Assembly: GCA_014238425.1 (NCBI GenBank)
Contig: JABABD010000016.1
Span: 186,001-250,000, forward strand
Length of the DNA stretch: 64,000 nt
Direction of reading: 5' to 3'
DNA from: Flavobacteriaceae bacterium
GTDB taxonomy: Bacteria > Bacteroidota > Bacteroidia > Flavobacteriales > Flavobacteriaceae
Part shown: one piece after another, positions 51,886 to 60,765 of the stretch
Numbering within the stretch: the first letter of the stretch is position 1
Layout of the letters: each line of letters begins with the position of its first letter
Notes under the pieces: model-generated
What the model was told of the DNA's origin: nothing
Database searches by the model: none
Seen by the model: the letters and a program-made list of their open reading frames with translations, nothing else
Made by a program: the position numbers and the translations under genes

Positions 51886-53085
51886 TTATTGTATTCCTCT
51901 TCTAGATCTAGAGGTTCTACTTTTACTAGTATTACTACGCCCTCTATTTGTTGAAGCCTTTGATCTGCTTTGAGTAGGTCGTTGGGACACTCTACTCTTT
52001 GACTGACTTCTAGTTGGACGTTTCTGTATTGTATTTGTTCTTTTTCTATTTTGCTGTGTAACTGACTTACGATTATTTTGAACTCTCGGTTTTCTAACTT
52101 GAGAAGAAGTTGAATTTCTTCTAGTTTGCTGAACTACTCTGCTAGATCTTTTCGAAGTAGTACCTCTTACTCTTGAAGAATTATTATTTCTTCTTGGAGA
52201 ATCCACTCTTTGTTGTGTGTTACCTCTTCTAGATGCAATATTAGAGTTATCTCCTCTAGTTCTTCTTGCAGAGTTTACTGTTGAATTCCCTCTTCTAGTA
52301 TCTAATCTTTTCACATTTTTATCACCAGTATTTCCTCTTCGAGATTTTGCAACGGCATTACCACGTCTGCTTGTGGAAGATTGTCTGTAACGGTCACTGC
52401 GTTTTGATTTGTTTTGAGCTACAGCCCCTCTTCGACTAGCACTATAACTTCTGTTGAATCTTGGTCTATGATTATCTCTGTAAGGTCTGTAGTAAGTATA
52501 TCTTATTGGAGCATAATATTGTCTGTAAGGCCTGTTGTATACAACACAGTTGTTATATGCTGGTACACTATAATATCTGTGCCAAGGTCTTGCAATATAA
52601 AATCTATTGAAAATATTGATGTAACCTGTATAATGTGAAAATACATTGTATCTGTTATAGTGCACGTACAGTCCACCAACACGAGCTACTCTTCCGTAAC
52701 TGTTATAGTTGATTCTGACATCGCCAGCTCTGCTAATACGTCCGTAATAATCATAATAGATAGGAACATTCTCAATCTGGATAATAGCTCCAAAATCATC
52801 ATATTGTACATAAGGATTATAGTCATAACCAGTATTGAAGCTGATGTTTACATTTCCGTTTCCGAAACCAGCACTTATGTTTGGTCCGCGATTGGACATG
52901 TAGAAATCGAATTGCCCATCTGGGAAAACCGAAAATTCGACACCGTTCTCTACAAATATGAAAGAATTGCCATAACCTCTCACAAAAGTGGATGTATTGT
53001 CTAAATCGCTCGTTTTGGTGGTTTCAGCCTTTACCGTTGTTCCTATAAGAAGCAGAGCAGTAAATAATAATGATATTCTTTTCAT
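51886..53085 (-). CDS. Secreted Tyr-rich protein with Arg-rich SRRGN-repeat tail, 399 aa
   Basis: Signal peptide MKRISLLFTALLLIGTTVKA. Residues 35-200 share a domain with the 243-aa neighbour: FVENGVEFSVFPDGQFDFY matches its FVERGVEFLIFPNGSFDFN, and both carry repeated YGRxxRxGxVxxxY units. From about residue 220 to the end the protein is almost only Arg, Ser, Asn, Thr, Gln and Lys, with repeated SRRGN and TRRGN. Such a tail is probably disordered and very basic; it may bind nucleic acid, anionic polysaccharide or lipid A outside the cytoplasmic membrane. No known family recognised. Confidence 0.75.
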   Translation of the reverse strand: MKRISLLFTALLLIGTTVKAETTKTSDLDNTSTFVRGYGNSFIFVENGVEFSVFPDGQFDFYMSNRGPNISAGFGNGNVNISFNTGYDYNPYVQYDDFGAIIQIENVPIYYDYYGRISRAGDVRINYNSYGRVARVGGLYVHYNRYNVFSHYTGYINIFNRFYIARPWHRYYSVPAYNNCVVYNRPYRQYYAPIRYTYYRPYRDNHRPRFNRSYSASRRGAVAQNKSKRSDRYRQSSTSRRGNAVAKSRRGNTGDKNVKRLDTRRGNSTVNSARRTRGDNSNIASRRGNTQQRVDSPRRNNNSSRVRGTTSKRSSRVVQQTRRNSTSSQVRKPRVQNNRKSVTQQNRKRTNTIQKRPTRSQSKSRVSQRPTQSRSKASTNRGRSNTSKSRTSRSRRGIQ

Positions 53086-53192
53086 AATTGCAGTATTTAA
53101 TGTTATACATTTTTATAATACCAACCATCGTGCCAAAACGAAAATGATATAATTTTTAAAAAGGAAAATCAAGGATCAAAAAGTAAAAGAGA

Positions 53193-53235
53193 AAACCCTA
53201 CAAGGTGCTTTGAGGCATACTGCTTGTAGGGCTTT
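53193..53235 (-). terminator. Terminator hairpin with conserved 18-base loop, copy 2
   Basis: CCCTACAAG pairs with CTTGTAGGG, extended by A-T pairs after one mismatch. On the minus strand it lies about 40 bases after the stop of the 243-aa gene and is followed by TTTTCTCTTTTACTTTTT. Compared with copy 1, one stem pair has changed from G-C to A-T on both sides, keeping the pairing. Confidence 0.85.
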
Positions 53236-53274
53236 CCAACTAACTAAATCAATAATTTTTTTATCAAATAGAAA

Positions 53275-54006
53275 TTAATCGTTGTATTTATAGCGCTTCT
53301 TTAATTTTTTACGCTTGAACTTTTTTTGTTTTCCATTTTTGCGGAAGTAATAAAAATCATCGTTTCCAAAATGGTCATCATCATAGTCGTTGTCATACCA
53401 ATCTAATCCACGTCCGTGGTCAAAATGATCCATTGAACAACTTGTAGTTCCACAGAATCCACAACCTTGATTACGATAGTTCACATTTCCACTCATACGA
53501 ATAAGTCTTCCATGTCTGCCGTAGATTAAACGTAATCCTCCAACTTGTATGAGTTTTCCTCTGCTGTATCTCATGTATACAGACCCAACACGTTTCACTC
53601 TTCCGTAGTAATCATAGTTTATAAATACGTTACCTACTCTTCGGACATTGCCCCATCGATCATGAATCACTCTTTTACCTCTACTGTATCTAGAAGATGT
53701 GTAATTAATTCGTGAACCTGGTACACCAAAAGTCCTGTTAATTGATCCCCTTCTACTTCTATTGCCTCTGTAGTAGTAATCGTCGTCGTTAGACCAATTA
53801 TCATACTCGGTATTAAAGTCGAAGCTTCCATTTGGGAAGATCAAGAATTCCACACCACGCTCCACGAACAAAATAGGTTGCGTATAACGATAGCGTTTTG
53901 TAATTGTTAAATCTTCACCCGTTTTTTCAGAAACGAATTCTGATGCTGTTGCAGATGTCATTCCTATGATCATCATTGCAAATAATAGTTGTAATTTTTT
54001 CATCAC
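53275..54006 (-). CDS. Secreted basic protein, 243 aa, paralogue of the 399-aa protein
   Basis: Signal peptide MMKKLQLLFAMMIIGMTSATA, or from the second Met. The shared domain (residues 48-175) has three or four units of the type DxWGNVRRVGNVFINY / DYYGRVKRVGSVYMRY. A Cys motif (GCGFCGTTSC) follows, then a His/Asp-rich segment (DHFDHGRGLDWYDNDYDDDHFGNDD) suited to metal binding, and a Lys-rich end. It differs from its paralogue in lacking the SRRGN tail. Function unknown; the two genes arose by duplication that included the terminator. Confidence 0.75.
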   Translation of the reverse strand: MMKKLQLLFAMMIIGMTSATASEFVSEKTGEDLTITKRYRYTQPILFVERGVEFLIFPNGSFDFNTEYDNWSNDDDYYYRGNRSRRGSINRTFGVPGSRINYTSSRYSRGKRVIHDRWGNVRRVGNVFINYDYYGRVKRVGSVYMRYSRGKLIQVGGLRLIYGRHGRLIRMSGNVNYRNQGCGFCGTTSCSMDHFDHGRGLDWYDNDYDDDHFGNDDFYYFRKNGKQKKFKRKKLKKRYKYND

Positions 54007-54174
54007 TATTAGGTTTTAAGATTATGCCTACTCATCTAGCTTTTCGGCTTACGCTATTTGTTTCAGAGTTTTCAATTAGCGTGCCAAAAATATTAAAGTG
54101 CTGATTATTAGATATTTAAAATGGAATTGGATAATACTTTCTTTTTGTATTTTTAACATATCATTAATTAGCTT

Positions 54175-55275
54175 ATGAGCCAACCCATAGAAAACTGCAG
54201 GAATTGCGAGAAAGAATTTGAAGAAGGATTTGAGTTTTGCCCACATTGTGGACAGAAGGCCAAAGACGAACTTACCTTAGGAGTTCTTTTTTATAATACT
54301 ATTAGTAATTACTTTTCTTTTGATGCGCGTTTCCTAAAAAGTTTTCTCCCTCTATTGTTTAAACCTGGGTACTTAGCAAAACGCTTTATTGAAGGCAAAC
54401 GATTATTGTATTTACATCCAGCGCAATTGTACTTGTTTATATCCGTTGTGTTTTTCTTTTTGTTCTCATTTAATGCAAGAAAACAAGTGCAAAAACTGGA
54501 TGAAAACTTAGCTAAGACATTAGTAAAGAAAGTTGATACCATTACAGATCAAAGAGTTAAAGACTCTTTGAAATTGGCAAAAGTGATAAACGACAAACGA
54601 AATGACTCTATTGCAAAAGCAGGAGCTAAGAGCGCTCTGATGAGCACTAGTCAGTTTACTGGAATGTCAGAGGCGCAAATTGATTCTATTGTTAATAGTG
54701 AAAAATTTAAGACAAGCAATAATGGAAACGTAAACTTTGATTTTAATCAAGAAGCTGTAGACTCACTTATAGCGATAAACGCGCCAGACAAGGTTATTTA
54801 TGAAACCATGGGCATGAATGACGATGCAGGATTTTTAAAAAGAAAGTTCTTTGCTCAAATGCTAAAGTTTTATAAATCAAGAAAAGGAGGAAGTGTGCTT
54901 CAAGCATTTTATGATACCATTCCTATTGCCATGTTTTTTTTGTTACCAATTTTCGCTTTTATTTTAAAAATATTGTACTATAACAGAGGCCGTTATTCTC
55001 ATCATTTGGTTTTTAGCTTTTATTATTTCTCCTTTTTGTTTACTGTTTTGAGCATTGTTATTGGCGTTAATTTTATTTGGGATATCCCAGATTGGATAGA
55101 TTGGTTAGTCGGTTTTTCAACTATATTTTACCTCTTTATTGCTTTGAAAAAATTCTATCAGCAACATTGGATTTGGAGTTTCTTTAAAACAGGTTTTGTT
55201 GCGTTTTTGTTCTTGCTGTTTGTGATACCCTTAACGGCGGTTATTTTAGGACTGTTTGCTTTTATGTTTTACTAG
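54175..55275 (+). CDS. DUF3667 domain protein with N-terminal zinc ribbon
   Basis: 366 aa. Residues 8-25 form a zinc ribbon (C8, C11, C22, C25 in NCRNCEKEFEEGFEFCPHC). The DUF3667 core follows (FDARFLKSFLPLLFKPGYLAKRFIEGKR, LHPAQLYLFISVVFFFLF) with a first helix near residue 90, a long cytoplasmic or periplasmic helical segment (100-230), then four membrane helices to the end. Known family, function unknown; common in Bacteroidota and some Proteobacteria. Single gene. Confidence 0.9.
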   Translation: MSQPIENCRNCEKEFEEGFEFCPHCGQKAKDELTLGVLFYNTISNYFSFDARFLKSFLPLLFKPGYLAKRFIEGKRLLYLHPAQLYLFISVVFFFLFSFNARKQVQKLDENLAKTLVKKVDTITDQRVKDSLKLAKVINDKRNDSIAKAGAKSALMSTSQFTGMSEAQIDSIVNSEKFKTSNNGNVNFDFNQEAVDSLIAINAPDKVIYETMGMNDDAGFLKRKFFAQMLKFYKSRKGGSVLQAFYDTIPIAMFFLLPIFAFILKILYYNRGRYSHHLVFSFYYFSFLFTVLSIVIGVNFIWDIPDWIDWLVGFSTIFYLFIALKKFYQQHWIWSFFKTGFVAFLFLLFVIPLTAVILGLFAFMFY

Positions 55276-55421
55276 AATTGTTGAGAGCTTTATAGGTGAC
55301 TTGGCTTTAATTCGTTGACTTTTTAATTTTTTTAAAACTAACTTCGCTTAACTGTCGATAAACAAACATTAAAACGTTTTTTATCTTCACATTGTGCTTC
55401 ATTATGACAAACCGCTAACCA

Positions 55422-56168
55422 ATGATAAAATTCTTTAGAAAAATTAGACAAAATTTACTTTCAGAAGGAAAAACGGGAAAGTATTTAAAGTATGCCATTG
55501 GTGAGATTGTTCTTGTAGTTATCGGAATTTTAATTGCATTGTCAATCAATAACTGGAATGAATCCAAAAAATTCAAAATAAAAGAAAAAGAAGCTCTCTC
55601 GGAAATTATTTCCGATTTAGAAACTAATATCTTAGAGCTTAAAAGATTATTGAATGGTGAAGAATGGAATATTTCAACAACTATTAGTTCAATCGATTTT
55701 CTTATTGGTTATTTAGAAGCTGACAATGTATATCATGATTCTATTAATTTACATTTTAATTATGCAAATCAATACGAAGAATTAAATCTAAAAACCAGTG
55801 GATATGAGTCTATAACTTCTAGTGGTATAGATATCATCCTTGATTCAAAAATTCGTTCCAAAATAGGTGAATATTATTCTTCGACAATAGAAAAACCTAA
55901 AATAGCTTACAGTGAAGTTAGGGATGATTATTATCATTATATGCTTGATTATCTTAGAAATGATTTTTTTCAGTCCTTCAATAAAACACTAAATACAACT
56001 CTAATTACTCCAAGGAATTACATTAAACTAAAAGAGAAAACTGATTATATTGAATCCTTGAAAGTGTTTTATGATGTGAATCTATATTATAGAAGTGAAC
56101 TGAATAAAGCCATGAAAGGGTCAAGAAATTTAAAAAAGGAAGTTGAAAATTACACAGCTAATGAATAA
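55422..56168 (+). CDS. DUF6090 family membrane protein
   Basis: 248 aa. The start MIKFFRKIRQNLLSEGKTGKYLKYAIGE, followed by the helix IVLVVIGILIALSINNWNE (residues 29-47), is the hallmark of this Bacteroidota family. The rest is a helical extracytoplasmic domain. Many Flavobacteriaceae carry numerous copies. Function unknown. It converges on uvrA. Confidence 0.88.
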   Translation: MIKFFRKIRQNLLSEGKTGKYLKYAIGEIVLVVIGILIALSINNWNESKKFKIKEKEALSEIISDLETNILELKRLLNGEEWNISTTISSIDFLIGYLEADNVYHDSINLHFNYANQYEELNLKTSGYESITSSGIDIILDSKIRSKIGEYYSSTIEKPKIAYSEVRDDYYHYMLDYLRNDFFQSFNKTLNTTLITPRNYIKLKEKTDYIESLKVFYDVNLYYRSELNKAMKGSRNLKKEVENYTANE

Positions 56169-56169
56169 T

Positions 56170-56195
56170 CGGAAAATCATAACTTGATTTTCCCG
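56170..56195. other. Hairpin between the DUF6090 gene and uvrA
   Basis: GGAAAATCA and TGATTTTCC form a nine-pair stem around a five-base loop, directly after the DUF6090 stop. No T-run follows, so termination is uncertain. Confidence 0.4.
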
Positions 56196-56233
56196 TAACC
56201 AATCATGCACGAACACGTTAAGCGTAACTCTAG

Positions 56234-59020
56234 TTAAATTTTCTCATTTAAATACTGTCCAGTATACGAAGCTTTTACTTTAACAATTTCTTCAGGAGTA
56301 CCTTGGGCTACTAATGCACCACCAGTTTCACCACCATCTGGTCCAAGATCAATTATATAATCGGCACACTTTATTAATTCTAAGTTATGCTCAACAACGA
56401 TGATGGAATGCCCTTTTTCGATTAGTGCATTAAAGGATTTTAACAGTTTCTTGATATCGTGAAAATGCAGTCCTGTTGTTGGTTCATCAAAAATAAAGAG
56501 TGTTTTTTCTGCTTTATTACCCTTAATTAAAAATGAAGCCAATTTGATACGCTGCGCTTCGCCACCAGAAAGGGTAGAGGAACTCTGCCCTAAAGTAACA
56601 TAGCCTAAACCTACATCTTGAAGCGGCTTTAATTTTGATGTAATCTTATCTTGGCCATTATCCCTAAAAAAATCTACAGCATTATCGATCGTCATGTTTA
56701 AAATATCATCGATGTTTTTATCTGCAAAAGTTGCTTCTAAGACTTCTTTTTTGAAGCGTTTGCCTTTACAGGTTTCACATTCAAGGTGAACGTCTGCCAT
56801 AAATTGCATTTCAATAGTTACTTGACCTTCACCTTTGCAAGTCTCACAACGACCTGCATCTACATTAAAAGAGAAATGCTTTGCCTGATAATTTCTAATG
56901 ACACTGACTTTCTGTTTTGCAAACAATGCACGGATATCATCATATGCTTTTATGTAAGTCACTGGATTGGAACGTGATGAGCGACCAATGGGATTTTGAT
57001 CAACAAATTCAAGATGTTGTACATTACTGAAATTGCCTTCTAATTTTGTGAATTGTCCAGCTTTTTCTCCATAGCCACCAATTTCTTTTAGCAAAGCAGG
57101 ATATAATATTTTCTTTACAAGTGTGCTTTTTCCACTTCCAGAAACACCAGTTATAACAGTTAACATGCCTAATGGAAATGTTACATCAATATTCTTTAAG
57201 TTGTTTTCTCTAGCGCCAACTATGTCAACATAGTATTTTGATGTTCTCCTGGTTTCTGGAACTTCAATCTCCATCTCTCCATTTAAATATTGGGCGGTAA
57301 GCGAATCTGAGGCCAAAATATCGGTATAGGTGCCAGTCGCTACAACTTGACCACCTAAGGTGCCAGCTTCTGGACCTATATCAATGATCTCGTCTGCAGC
57401 TTGCATGATGTCTTCGTCGTGTTCAACGACAATAACTGTATTTCCTAAATCTCTTAGTGATCGTAGTACGGTAATTAAGCGTTCTGTATCTCGTGGATGC
57501 AGACCAATACTTGGTTCATCTAGAATGTACATGGATCCTACTAAGCTACTTCCTAGCGAGGTTGCTAGATTTATACGTTGACTTTCGCCACCAGATAGAG
57601 TGTTAGATTTTCTGTTGAGAGTTAAATAATCCAACCCCACATTAGATAAAAATAAGAGACGGGTATTAATTTCTTTCAGCAAGCGATTGGCTATTTTTTG
57701 ATCATAATCATTCAGCGTCACTTGTTTGAAGAAATTTGCTAATGTATTTAGCGGCATTTCCACTAAATCTGTAATAGTTGCATTGGCAACTTTCACATAA
57801 TTTGCTTCTGGTCGCAGACGTTTGCCATGGCAAGTATTACATTTAGTCTTTCCTCTGTATCGCGATAGCATCACACGATTCTGTATTTTGTAGGCTTTGC
57901 TTTCTAATTCAGAAAAAAAAGAGCTTAGTCCTTCAAAATATTGATTTCCATTCCATATTAATTGTTTATGAGTGTCACTCAATTCAAAATAGGGTTTATG
58001 AATAGGGAAATCGAACTTATGAGAATTATTGACCAGTTGGTCACGATACCAGCTCATACTTTCACCGCGCCATGGAAAAATAGCATTTTCATAGATTGAT
58101 AACCCTGTATTTGGAACGACCAAATCTAAATCAATACCAATCACATCTCCATAACCTTCGCATTTTGCGCAAGCACCATATGGATTGTTAAAACTAAATA
58201 AATGAACATTTGGCTCAAGGAATAACATCTCATCTAATTCAAACTTATTGCTAAAAAGCTCTTGTTTATTATCTTCTAAAGATTCGATGATACATTCTCC
58301 TTTGCCTTCAAAAAATGCAGTTTGAATAGCATCTGCAAGACGATTATAGAAATCTTCTTCTTGTCTTACAATAATCCTATCTACCACAAGGTAAATGTTT
58401 TCTGCTTTTTTTGGAATAGTATTTACGTCCTCAATTCGGACTACAGAATCATTAAGCTTAACTCTTGCATATCCCTGTTGATGTAAGACTTTTAATTTGT
58501 CATCCATATGTCTCCCAGCCTCCAAATGTATTGGAGCTAGCAGTAATAATTTTGCGTTTTCTGGATATGATTTTATAACGTTTAGGACATCGGTAACAGA
58601 ATCTTTTTTTACTTCTTTACCAGAAACAGGAGAGTAGGTTCTACCAATTCTTGCAAACAATAGCTTTAAATAATCATAAATTTCTGTTGTAGTACCAACT
58701 GTTGAGCGAGGATTTGTTGAGTTTACTTTTTGTTCAATAGCAATTGCAGGTGCAATACCTTTTATAAAATCTACTTTTGGTTTGTTGAGCCTTCCTAAGA
58801 ATTGACGCGCGTAACTTGATAAGCTTTCTACATAGCGTCTTTGTCCTTCGGCATATAAAGTATCAAATGCCAAACTAGATTTTCCAGACCCAGATAGGCC
58901 TGTAATGACTACTAATTTGTTCCTTTTGATAACAACATCTATATTTTTTAAGTTATGGAGCTTGGCTCCTTTAATAATGATATTTTCTTTTGGATTGACG
59001 TCTAAAATACTAGTGTTCAT
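56234..59020 (-). CDS. uvrA: Excinuclease ABC subunit A
   Basis: Damage-recognition ATPase of nucleotide-excision repair, acting as a dimer with UvrB. 928 aa, the usual length. The first Walker A is GLSGSGKSS with K47, the second is GVSGSGKST near residue 630. Signatures NTLSGGESQR and STLSGGEAQR, Zn-binding CxxC pairs (CAKCEGYGD, CNTCHGKR, CETCKGEGQ, CETCKGKR) and the LDEPSIGLHPRD and FDEPTTGLHFHD Walker B segments are intact. Single gene with its own promoter. Confidence 0.98.
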   Translation of the reverse strand: MNTSILDVNPKENIIIKGAKLHNLKNIDVVIKRNKLVVITGLSGSGKSSLAFDTLYAEGQRRYVESLSSYARQFLGRLNKPKVDFIKGIAPAIAIEQKVNSTNPRSTVGTTTEIYDYLKLLFARIGRTYSPVSGKEVKKDSVTDVLNVIKSYPENAKLLLLAPIHLEAGRHMDDKLKVLHQQGYARVKLNDSVVRIEDVNTIPKKAENIYLVVDRIIVRQEEDFYNRLADAIQTAFFEGKGECIIESLEDNKQELFSNKFELDEMLFLEPNVHLFSFNNPYGACAKCEGYGDVIGIDLDLVVPNTGLSIYENAIFPWRGESMSWYRDQLVNNSHKFDFPIHKPYFELSDTHKQLIWNGNQYFEGLSSFFSELESKAYKIQNRVMLSRYRGKTKCNTCHGKRLRPEANYVKVANATITDLVEMPLNTLANFFKQVTLNDYDQKIANRLLKEINTRLLFLSNVGLDYLTLNRKSNTLSGGESQRINLATSLGSSLVGSMYILDEPSIGLHPRDTERLITVLRSLRDLGNTVIVVEHDEDIMQAADEIIDIGPEAGTLGGQVVATGTYTDILASDSLTAQYLNGEMEIEVPETRRTSKYYVDIVGARENNLKNIDVTFPLGMLTVITGVSGSGKSTLVKKILYPALLKEIGGYGEKAGQFTKLEGNFSNVQHLEFVDQNPIGRSSRSNPVTYIKAYDDIRALFAKQKVSVIRNYQAKHFSFNVDAGRCETCKGEGQVTIEMQFMADVHLECETCKGKRFKKEVLEATFADKNIDDILNMTIDNAVDFFRDNGQDKITSKLKPLQDVGLGYVTLGQSSSTLSGGEAQRIKLASFLIKGNKAEKTLFIFDEPTTGLHFHDIKKLLKSFNALIEKGHSIIVVEHNLELIKCADYIIDLGPDGGETGGALVAQGTPEEIVKVKASYTGQYLNEKI

Positions 59021-59043
59021 AGGATATTGAAGGTATAATTTCG

Positions 59044-59051
59044 CAAAGATA
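59044..59051 (-). promoter_or_regulatory. -7 element of uvrA
   Basis: TATCTTTG on the minus strand, an exact TAnnTTTG, 24 bases before the start codon; a T-run lies 19 bases further upstream. No LexA-like box is evident. Confidence 0.55.
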
Positions 59052-59141
59052 CCATTTCTTCATCAGCTATAAAAACAACATATTGTGCAATAAAATGTTA
59101 AAAAAATTGATTTCTTTTTGCTTTTTAGGAATGATTCTTGT

Positions 59142-59149
59142 TATATTTG
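59142..59149 (+). promoter_or_regulatory. -7 element of the sigma-factor gene
   Basis: TATATTTG, an exact TAnnTTTG, with TTTTTG 21 bases upstream (spacing slightly long). It implies a leader of about 100 bases. Confidence 0.5.
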
Positions 59150-59224
59150 AACCGTACAATTCTAATTAATTGATTTTAAGCCTATAGAAAAAACATTACT
59201 TTTTAATTTATAAACCCCAAGCCC

Positions 59225-59238
59225 GGAAGTTTTCTTCC
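59225..59238 (+). other. Leader hairpin before the sigma-factor start
   Basis: GGAAG, loop TTTT, CTTCC, 18 bases before the start codon. Small but GC-richer than its surroundings; it may affect translation of the sigma factor. Confidence 0.3.
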
Positions 59239-59255
59239 AAGCGTTTAAAAAAGTA

Positions 59256-59846
59256 ATGAATATGCGACAAGAAATCATTTCAGATGCACAGTTGGTGAGT
59301 AACTACATCAAAGGAGAAGAAAGTGCACTTTCCACATTAATTTATCGGCACAAGCAAAAAATTTACAGTTTTATCTATTCAAAAGTATTTGATAGAGATT
59401 TAGCTGAAGATATTTTTCAAGACACTTTTATTAAGGTTATTAAAACCTTAAAACGTGGTGCATATAATGAAGAGGGTAAGTTCTTGCCTTGGGTTATGCG
59501 AATCTCACATAACTTGGTCATTGATCATTTCAGAAAAAATAACAGAATGCCAAAATTCGATAATTCTGGTGAATTCAGTATTTTTTCTGTACTCGGAGAT
59601 TCTGCATTAAACGCTGAAAAACAATTAATAAAAGATCAAGTAGAAAGCGATGTTAGACGATTAATAGAGGAACTTCCTGAGGATCAAAAACAAGTTCTTG
59701 TGATGCGTATGTATAATGATATGAGTTTTAAGGAAATCTCAGAAAGAACAGGTGTGAGCATTAATACGGCTCTTGGTAGAATGCGTTATGCTCTTATTAA
59801 TTTAAGAAAGGTCGTAGATAAGCATAATATTGTTTTAACGAACTAA
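59256..59846 (+). CDS. ECF RNA polymerase sigma factor
   Basis: 196 aa, sigma-70 regions 2 and 4 only. Region 2 has LIYRHKQKIYSFIYSKVFDRDLAEDIFQDTFIKVIKTL with the core-binding DLAEDIFQDTF, then LPWVMRISHNLVIDHFRK (-10 recognition). Region 4 has LPEDQKQVLVMRMYNDMSFKEISERTGVSINTALGRMRYAL (helix-turn-helix). ATG 59262 is an alternative start. No anti-sigma gene follows; instead a 47-aa protein is encoded 56 bases downstream. The sigma factor may be regulated by expression rather than by a membrane anti-sigma factor. Confidence 0.93.
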   Translation: MNMRQEIISDAQLVSNYIKGEESALSTLIYRHKQKIYSFIYSKVFDRDLAEDIFQDTFIKVIKTLKRGAYNEEGKFLPWVMRISHNLVIDHFRKNNRMPKFDNSGEFSIFSVLGDSALNAEKQLIKDQVESDVRRLIEELPEDQKQVLVMRMYNDMSFKEISERTGVSINTALGRMRYALINLRKVVDKHNIVLTN

Positions 59847-59902
59847 TACAATAAACCAAGTTTTGCCACGTTAATTAATATAATTAACAACAAAACCATA
59901 AA

Positions 59903-60046
59903 ATGGCAAAACTTTACATTAAGGGTTCACAAGAAGTGGACAATCAAAACCCGCGAGAAGAAACGGTTAAATTTCTTCTAGATTATTCAAAGGCTTTAAG
60001 TGTTATAGATTATAAAAAGATGAAGTTTGAAGCGCTTCTCAACTAA
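59903..60046 (+). CDS. Small soluble protein, 47 aa, downstream of the sigma factor
   Basis: A short ORF with ATG at 59903. The protein is MAKLYIKGSQEVDNQ followed by NPREETVKFLLDYSKALSVIDYKKMKFEALLN: a polar N-terminus and two amphipathic helices. It is followed by a strong terminator only seven bases after its stop, so the sigma gene and this ORF form one unit. The size and position suggest a regulatory partner of the sigma factor, but there is no direct evidence. Confidence 0.6.
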   Translation: MAKLYIKGSQEVDNQNPREETVKFLLDYSKALSVIDYKKMKFEALLN

Positions 60047-60052
60047 ACTTTG

Positions 60053-60087
60053 AAAAAGTCCTGATAAAGCCATCAGGACTTTTTTTT
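60053..60087 (+). terminator. Terminator of the sigma-factor unit
   Basis: AGTCCTGA and TCAGGACT form an eight-pair stem around an eight-base loop, followed by eight Ts. It contains the stop codon of the convergent nth gene (60073). Confidence 0.9.
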
Positions 60088-60729
60088 ATGGTATGCTTTT
60101 AAAACAGTAGCCCTTCCAATTGTTTTTGTGATAATATCTTTGTCTAAATTCCAACCTCTAGCTGGCGAGTACTCTCTTCCATACCATATTATTTGTAGGT
60201 GTAAATCATTCCATAATGCTTTAGGAAACAAACGCTTTGCATCCTTTTCAGTTTGAACTACATTTTTTCCATTACTCAAATTCCAACGATACATTAACCT
60301 TTGTATATGCGTATCAACAGGAAAAGCTGGAATTCCGAAAGCTTGGGATAATACAACAGCGGCAGTTTTATGACCAACAGCTGGGAGTTCTTCTAATGCT
60401 TCATATGTTTTTGGAACTTCTCCGTTATACTTATCAATAAGGATGTGAGAAAGCCCATAAATACCTTTACTTTTCATTGGTGACAAGCCTACTGGCCTAA
60501 TGATATCTCGAATTTCCTCGACGGAAAGTTTAATCATATCATAAGGATTATCTGCTTTGGCAAACAATATGGGCGTTATTTGATTGACCCTTACATCGGT
60601 ACTTTGAGCTGACATTAATACCGCTATTAGCAAAGTGTATGGGTCTTTGTGCTCTAGAGGAATAGGGATTTCAGGATATAATTCATTTAATGTATTAATA
60701 ACGAATTCTACCTTTTCTTGTTTGGTCAT
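60073..60729 (-). CDS. nth: Endonuclease III homologue without the iron-sulfur cluster
   Basis: 218 aa HhH-GPD DNA glycosylase that removes oxidised pyrimidines. The helix-hairpin-helix LPAVGHKTAAVV carries catalytic K121, and FPVDTHIQRLMYRW carries D139, aligned with K120 and D138 of E. coli. The four C-terminal cysteines that hold the 4Fe-4S cluster are absent: the region reads WYGREYSPARGWNLDKDIITKT. Some bacterial relatives also lack the cluster, so activity is likely preserved. The stop codon lies in the terminator of the convergent sigma unit. Confidence 0.9.
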   Translation of the reverse strand: MTKQEKVEFVINTLNELYPEIPIPLEHKDPYTLLIAVLMSAQSTDVRVNQITPILFAKADNPYDMIKLSVEEIRDIIRPVGLSPMKSKGIYGLSHILIDKYNGEVPKTYEALEELPAVGHKTAAVVLSQAFGIPAFPVDTHIQRLMYRWNLSNGKNVVQTEKDAKRLFPKALWNDLHLQIIWYGREYSPARGWNLDKDIITKTIGRATVLKAYHKKKS

Positions 60730-60765
60730 AAATGGTATTTTTACAGGACATAAATTTAAAGAAAT

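Noticed and set aside
51824-53235. Paired hairpins as ends of an insertion sequence around the 399-aa gene
   Set aside because: They are direct, not inverted, copies, each sits after its own gene as a terminator, and no transposase is present.
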